From Alkalicoccobacillus porphyridii (GTDB lineage Bacteria; Bacillota; Bacilli; Bacillales; Bacillaceae_D): a stretch of DNA of 64,000 nucleotides. How positions within the stretch are numbered: the first letter of the stretch is position 1; every line of letters begins with the position of its first letter. The notes beneath the pieces were generated by a model. That model saw only the letters and a program-made list of their open reading frames with translations. It had not been told where the DNA came from and ran no database searches. Position numbers and translations under genes: made by a program. Where the stretch lies: assembly GCF_007293315.1 (NCBI RefSeq), contig NZ_VLXZ01000008.1, positions 62,001 through 126,000 of the forward strand. Reading direction: 5' to 3'. Shown here in pieces: positions 59,741 to 64,000 of the stretch.

Positions 59741-60916
59741 CTACAAAACAGCCAAAAGCTGACCCACAACCGCTCCTGTTACTACAACAACCCAAGGAGG
59801 AAGCTTCCAGTACGCTAGCATAAAAAATAATAACGCAGCTAAAGAGAAATCATATACAGTTAAAATAGAAGTGGTCCAAATTGGCTGGTAAAAGGCAGAG
59901 ATTAAAATGCCCACAACGGCTGCATTAATGCCTAGGACCGCTGCTTTCATATGTTGATTCTTCTGTAAATCCATCCAAAATGGCAAGGTGCCAAAAATCA
60001 ATAAGATGGCAGGGAGAAAAATAGCTGCTGTTGCCCCGAGCCCGCCTAGCCAGCCACCCATGTCTGCCCCAATATAAGCGGCAAAGGTAAATAGAGGGCC
60101 GGGAACAGCTTGAGCTGCACCATAACCTGCCAAAAAGGATTCTGCACTAATGAGTCCTGTTGGCACAAATTCTCGCTCTAAGAGGGGAAGAACTACATGC
60201 CCGCCTCCAAAAACTAAAGACCCTGAACGGTAGAAGCTATCAAAAATGGAGATCCATGTTGCCGAACTAGCACCACTGAGTAAAGGAAGACCAATTAATA
60301 ACGAAAAGAAAATCGTTAAACAGATCGTGCCAAAGCGCTTTGATAAGGGAATATGTATGTCTCCTGCACTGTCTGTTTGCTTACCTTTAAAGAGAAACCA
60401 GCCAGCTGCCCCAGCTAATAAAATTGCACTGACCTGTGCAAGGACATGAGGGATAAGTAAGGTAATCAGTAAGGCAATCAGTACAATCGTTTTTCTTTTC
60501 ATATCAGGAGCAAGATTACCCGCCATGCCAAGAATTGCATGAGCGACAACGGCTACAGCTGTAACCTTTAATCCTTGAATAAATCCTGAATCCATTAACT
60601 GATAGGTTTGTGCAATATAAACAAAGATAATTAATGCAAGTACAGATGGAAGGGTAAATCCAATAAACGATACTAATCCGCCAGCCACCCCAGCTCTCGC
60701 TGCACCGATACCAATGCCAACCTGACTACTTGCTGGACCGGGCAAGAACTGGCAAAGCGCTACTAAATCAGCATAGCTTTTATCTTCCAGCCACTTTCTC
60801 CGAACAACATATTCCTCACGAAAATAGCCAAGATGGGCGATAGGACCACCAAATGACGTGAGGCCAAGCTTTGTTGATACAATAAAAATTTCTAATAACC
60901 TCTTAAGCTGCAGCAT
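59741..60916 (-). CDS. chrA: Chromate transporter (long-chain CHR family)
   Basis: 391 aa with two homologous halves. The N-terminal half carries TKLGLTSFGGPIAHLGYFRE and LCQFLPGPASSQVGIGIG; the C-terminal half carries GSLVFGGGHVVLPLLEREFV and GAAQAVPGPLFTFAAYIG. This duplicated motif set defines the ChrA family, which exports chromate or takes up related oxyanions. The start ATG at 60916 is preceded by GAGAAAAGAGG. It adjoins molybdate genes, another oxyanion system. Confidence 0.9.
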   Translation of the reverse strand: MLQLKRLLEIFIVSTKLGLTSFGGPIAHLGYFREEYVVRRKWLEDKSYADLVALCQFLPGPASSQVGIGIGAARAGVAGGLVSFIGFTLPSVLALIIFVYIAQTYQLMDSGFIQGLKVTAVAVVAHAILGMAGNLAPDMKRKTIVLIALLITLLIPHVLAQVSAILLAGAAGWFLFKGKQTDSAGDIHIPLSKRFGTICLTIFFSLLIGLPLLSGASSATWISIFDSFYRSGSLVFGGGHVVLPLLEREFVPTGLISAESFLAGYGAAQAVPGPLFTFAAYIGADMGGWLGGLGATAAIFLPAILLIFGTLPFWMDLQKNQHMKAAVLGINAAVVGILISAFYQPIWTTSILTVYDFSLAALLFFMLAYWKLPPWVVVVTGAVVGQLLAVL

Positions 60917-60947
60917 CGAGAGCCTCTTTTCTCTTTGTTATTTTTTA

Positions 60948-61865
60948 CTACTGTTCATACATGATTTGCCCAGTATAGTTTGTTGAATAGCCTCCTAATG
61001 CTTCAAGCTCTTGCTTAAACTCTGGAGAACGAAGGAGGGAAAGTGCATGATGAATCCAACTCTGATTCTCCGTTGTTTTAAGTATGACTAGATCGTAGCG
61101 CTCTTCAATTAAAGGTACAAAATCTACATCTAAGATACCAGCGGCTTTTTCAATTCCGACACCTACATCTGCTTTGCCTTGCTTAACTACGCTAGCTACA
61201 CTGAGGTGACTTGTTTCCTCATGTTGATAGCCGATGAGACTTTCTCGAGAAATGTTGTGTAGATCTAACTGCTCGTCTAGCAGGATACGTGCGCCTGCCC
61301 CAATCTCTCTATTTACAAGTTTTATATTTTTCTTATGAAGGTCTTTCCAGGAGTAAAGCTGTTTAGGATTATGTTTCTGAACATAGAATCCTGCCTGTCT
61401 ACAGATGAGGTTCACGACTATGTAGGATCTTCCAGTAAGGATCCTTTTTATATAAGGAAGATTATATTGTCCGGTCTGTCCATCAAATAGATGCACGCTC
61501 ACAATATCTCCGCGTCCCTGATACATGGAGATTAAGCTATTGAGACTTCCCTGATTGGAACGAAGTGTTTTAATACCTGATGTTGCTTCTAATTGTGACC
61601 CAAGTAAGTCAAGACACATATCTTGTCCGCTAATAATAATGGAGCTTGGGTTGCTAGCGGGTGAGGAAGCCATGTCTCTTTTGTCGACTTCATAACTCAT
61701 CCGGTTTCTCTGTTTATACATGTTTAATCCTTCAGAATCCACTCGCATTTGTTTGCCCACACGATAGGCAGGCAGCTCTCCTTTTTTTATTAAATCATAC
61801 ACGGTTAGCTTAGATACTTTTAACATCGTTGCGATTTCTTCGGTCGTATACGAGTGTTCATTCAC
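60948..61865 (-). CDS. Excisionase-type HTH regulator with binding-protein domain (YvgK-like)
   Basis: About 305 aa. An N-terminal excisionase/MerR-like helix-turn-helix (YTTEEIATMLKVSKLTVYDL) is followed after residue 75 by a PBP-like substrate-binding domain (IIISGQDMCLDLLGSQLE, NREIGAGARILLDEQ, ADVGVGIEKAAGILDV). B. subtilis YvgK has the same layout next to modAB, so this probably senses molybdate or an MoO4-cofactor signal and controls modAB. GTG 61865 is chosen because GTGAGG lies before it; GTG 61880 is possible. Confidence 0.85.
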   Translation of the reverse strand: MNEHSYTTEEIATMLKVSKLTVYDLIKKGELPAYRVGKQMRVDSEGLNMYKQRNRMSYEVDKRDMASSPASNPSSIIISGQDMCLDLLGSQLEATSGIKTLRSNQGSLNSLISMYQGRGDIVSVHLFDGQTGQYNLPYIKRILTGRSYIVVNLICRQAGFYVQKHNPKQLYSWKDLHKKNIKLVNREIGAGARILLDEQLDLHNISRESLIGYQHEETSHLSVASVVKQGKADVGVGIEKAAGILDVDFVPLIEERYDLVILKTTENQSWIHHALSLLRSPEFKQELEALGGYSTNYTGQIMYEQ

Positions 61866-61932
61866 GGCTTTTGACCTCACTTTCTCTTTAAGTTTATCAA
61901 AAAATAATAGAGAAGACAGGTTTGTTTCTAAT

Positions 61933-61969
61933 TATAACTAGATATATCTAAATATAATTAGATATAATC
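61933..61969. promoter_or_regulatory. Operator between the regulator and modA
   Basis: TAACTAGATATATCTAAATA contains the 12-bp palindrome TAGATATATCTA (61939-61950), and TTAGATATAA recurs at 61958-61967. Repeated TAGATATA half-sites in the divergent gap are likely binding sites of the YvgK-like protein. Confidence 0.6.
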
Positions 61970-62009
61970 AAAGGTAATAATCTGTAATTAAAAATGAGGT
62001 GAGCTACTA

Positions 62010-62765
62010 ATGAAAAAATGGACAGGTTTAATTGGTCTTGGTTTTCTATTGGCAGGCTGTGGAAGTGCAAATGAGGAAGCAACCGATATTCATATCATGG
62101 CAGCGGCAAGCCTCACGGATGCGCTTGGGGAAATTAAAGAGCACTATGAGCAAGAGCATCAAGTGAATTTAGTTATTAACTATGGCTCGTCGGGAAAATT
62201 GAGAGAGCAAATTAGCCAAGGTGCACCAGCTGACATCTTTTTATCTGCATCTTTGTCGGATATGGAAACGCTAGAGGCAGATGGGGAAGTGAGTGAATCA
62301 GTTCATGCCCTGAAAAACCAATTGGTGATGATCTCTACTCCTGAAGCGGCAGAAGGGCTGAGCGAATGGCAGGACATTACAAACGATGATATACAGGGAA
62401 TCGCCATGGGCCAGCCTGATAGTGTTCCAGCTGGCAGATACTCACTTGAAGCATTAGAGAATCAAGGCATTTGGGAAGAGATCCAGGATAGGGTTGTTTA
62501 CGGGACGGATGTACGTCAGGTTTTGACCTATGTTGAGACGGGAAATACGGATGTTGGATTAGTATATCAAACAGACGCTCTTTCGTCGGATCAAATAGAG
62601 ATTATTGATACCGCCCCTGAACAATCTCATGAACCTATTATTTATCCTATTGGACTATTAACAAATGCTGAAGAAAACGAGTCAGCTGAAGCATTCTATC
62701 AATATTTACAAACAGAGGACGCGCAAACGGTTTTTGAAGCGTACGGGTTTGAGCGGGGAGAGTAG
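62010..62765 (+). CDS. modA: Molybdate-binding lipoprotein ModA
   Basis: 251 aa. Lipobox LAGC, then the ModA signatures IMAAASLTDALGEIKEHYE, NYGSSGKLREQISQGAPADI and DVGLVYQTDAL. It captures molybdate (or tungstate) outside the membrane. GAGGTGAG precedes the ATG. It lies one base before the modB start. Confidence 0.92.
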   Translation: MKKWTGLIGLGFLLAGCGSANEEATDIHIMAAASLTDALGEIKEHYEQEHQVNLVINYGSSGKLREQISQGAPADIFLSASLSDMETLEADGEVSESVHALKNQLVMISTPEAAEGLSEWQDITNDDIQGIAMGQPDSVPAGRYSLEALENQGIWEEIQDRVVYGTDVRQVLTYVETGNTDVGLVYQTDALSSDQIEIIDTAPEQSHEPIIYPIGLLTNAEENESAEAFYQYLQTEDAQTVFEAYGFERGE

Positions 62766-62766
62766 G

Positions 62767-63420
62767 ATGGAATTTTGGACACCCATATTTGTTTCTTTAC
62801 GAGTTGTAGCCCTAGCAAGTGTCTTAGCGTTTATTCTTGCGATCATCGCGGCGTGGTTCTTAAAGAAAAGGAGATTTAAAGGAAAGATATTTATTGAAAC
62901 CTTTTTGATGCTGCCATTAGTTTTGCCTCCAACTGTGATCGGTTTTGGACTGTTGGTGATGTTTGGGAGAAGAAGTGTCGTTGGGCAGTGGTTTGAGGTG
63001 TTATTTAATCAGCCGATTGTCTTTACATATATAGCTGCTGTTTTGGCGGCCTCTGTTGTCGCCTTTCCCTTAATCTATCAGATGCTAGTGAATGGCTTTG
63101 AACATGTTGATAATGATTTGGAAGCAGCAGCCAGACAAATGGGTGCTTCTGAAAAGCAAGTATTTTGGCATGTGACGCTCCCGCTTTCTTGGCGTACCTT
63201 AATTACAGGCTATATGCTAGGCTTTGCCCGAGCATTAGGAGAATTCGGTGCCACGCTAATGTTTGCAGGTAGCATCGCAGGAGTCACCCAAACCATTCCA
63301 ACCAGCATTTATATCGCCGTCGAATCAGGAAATCAAGGCATGGCATATTATTGGGTCTTCTCCATCATTGTATTTTCCTTCGCCCTTTTAGCCGTTGTAC
63401 AACGCTTAAAAAAAGATTAA
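62767..63420 (+). CDS. modB: Molybdate ABC transporter permease ModB
   Basis: 217 aa with five membrane helices. The EAA loop reads LEAAARQMGASEKQVFWHV and is followed by GFARALGEFGATLMFAGSI, typical of ModB/CysT permeases. The open frame continues upstream over modA's end, but GGGGAGAG fits ATG 62767. No modC ATPase gene follows within the window, as in B. subtilis yvgLM, so a separate ATPase must serve it. Confidence 0.92.
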   Translation: MEFWTPIFVSLRVVALASVLAFILAIIAAWFLKKRRFKGKIFIETFLMLPLVLPPTVIGFGLLVMFGRRSVVGQWFEVLFNQPIVFTYIAAVLAASVVAFPLIYQMLVNGFEHVDNDLEAAARQMGASEKQVFWHVTLPLSWRTLITGYMLGFARALGEFGATLMFAGSIAGVTQTIPTSIYIAVESGNQGMAYYWVFSIIVFSFALLAVVQRLKKD

Positions 63421-63538
63421 TGTCAGAAATCTGAGGCATGCTAATTTATTTTTTTATCCATGAGTTAGTTTTCTTTTTAAATGTAATACTAACGGTTACA
63501 ATCAGAGGTGTGAATCCGTCGCTGAATAAATTGTTGCA

Positions 63539-63607
63539 ATGGAGAATGTGCTAGCAGAAATGACACTTGAAGATGTATTGACTAGTTTACCGGAAAAGTC
63601 TAAGTAA
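63539..63607 (+). CDS. 22-aa reading frame of doubtful status
   Basis: MENVLAEMTLEDVLTSLPEK followed by SK and TAA. It lacks a ribosome binding site and a stop precedes it in frame. The composition looks like the end of a real protein, so it is probably a remnant. The rest of 63421-63653 shows nothing else. Confidence 0.2.
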   Translation: MENVLAEMTLEDVLTSLPEKSK

Positions 63608-63653
63608 CTCTCTTTTTCCTAAAGAATATCATTCAAAATTTGGAGGGATTAGC

Positions 63654-64000
63654 ATGAACGTAGCTGTGATTGGAGCAACAGGTAAAGCAGGTCAACTTAT
63701 CGTAACGGAATTAAAAGAACGAGGACACGAGGTGACGGCAATTGTACGCCAAGCCTCTAAACTTACAGAACCAAATATAAACGTTATAGAAAAAGATGCC
63801 ATAGACATTCAAACGGAGGACATCGACCCATTTGATGTAGTAGTAAACGCCATTGGCTTCCCACCTGAACATTCGGATAAGCATGTTACCTTTGGTCGGT
63901 TATTAATTGATTTATTTGCAGAAGTGAAAACAGCAAGACTGATTGTCGTAGGAGGAGCAGGCAGTTTATATGTGGATAAAGAACACACTACTCAACTCAT
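63654..64000 (+). CDS. NAD(P)-binding (NmrA/YwnB-like) protein, truncated by window end
   Basis: The 115 residues visible begin MNVAVIGATGKAGQLIVTEL, the GxxGxxG Rossmann motif of atypical SDR proteins, and include FDVVVNAIGFPPE and LIVVGGAGSLYV, as in Bacillus YwnB and related NAD(P)H-binding proteins. TGGAGGGA precedes ATG 63654. The remainder lies outside the window. Confidence 0.85.
   Translation, partial: MNVAVIGATGKAGQLIVTELKERGHEVTAIVRQASKLTEPNINVIEKDAIDIQTEDIDPFDVVVNAIGFPPEHSDKHVTFGRLLIDLFAEVKTARLIVVGGAGSLYVDKEHTTQL

Noticed and set aside
62010-63420. Complete modABC molybdate transporter
   Set aside because: No ATPase gene follows modB before the NAD(P)-binding gene; only modA and modB are supported.

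Overview
The window looks like chromosomal DNA of a low-GC Firmicute of the Bacillaceae type. Strong AGGAGG ribosome binding sites are common and GTG/TTG starts are frequent. Several clusters match Bacillus gene sets: a maltodextrin cluster like yvdE-I, a molybdate cluster like yvgKLM, copA/copZ under a CsoR-type operator, and BlaI/BlaR1. The very acidic surface lipoproteins would fit an alkaliphilic or halotolerant Bacillus relative, but that is inference. I see no rRNA, tRNA, CRISPR array or insertion sequence.

Layout. 0-6.6 kb: small membrane proteins, two ABC exporters flanking the remnant of a third, and a membrane-anchored protein with three Ltp-type repeats. 6.6-15.7 kb: a maltodextrin regulon (cytosolic GH13 neopullulanase, binding lipoprotein, two permeases, surface GH13 amylase, LacI regulator) tied together by three identical palindromic operators. 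15.7-29.2 kb: single-gene accessory functions (GNAT, VOC, WYL and MerR regulators, SDR, cupin, TSUP, CPBP, DJ-1/PfpI) interspersed with gene remnants and repeats. 29.2-36 kb: nucleotidyltransferases, a divergent blaR1-blaI / class A beta-lactamase locus, DinB and P-loop genes; two of these genes carry an in-frame TAG. 36-41 kb: MFS transporter and an arsR-arsI-arsB-arsC operon. 41-48 kb: methyltransferase, MurE paralogue, manganese catalase, MFS, DinB, GNAT. 48-56 kb: Zur-type ZinT lipoprotein, regulator/MFS pair, PhzF, VOC/HxlR pair, methyltransferase, GNAT, P-loop protein. 56-64 kb: copper export (copA, a coupled 41-aa peptide, copZ), chromate transporter, and molybdate uptake genes modA-modB with a divergent regulator; a NAD(P)-binding protein runs off the end.

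Metal and metalloid handling is well represented: copper, zinc, arsenic, chromate, molybdate and manganese catalase. The locus also holds at least nine broken genes, which suggests ongoing gene decay.

The most unusual signals are non-coding. (1) Two tandem arrays of a 62-bp unit (27.9 and 56.0 kb) are each built of 20/21-bp sub-modules, and three arrays of unrelated sequence (6.65, 23.25 and 49.36 kb) share the same 20-21-bp spacing, about two helical turns. (2) A dispersed repeat of up to about 175 bp has three copies (22.9, 41.2, 56.4 kb) whose 35-nt hairpin is kept by compensatory base changes. These are the best candidates for something not yet described.
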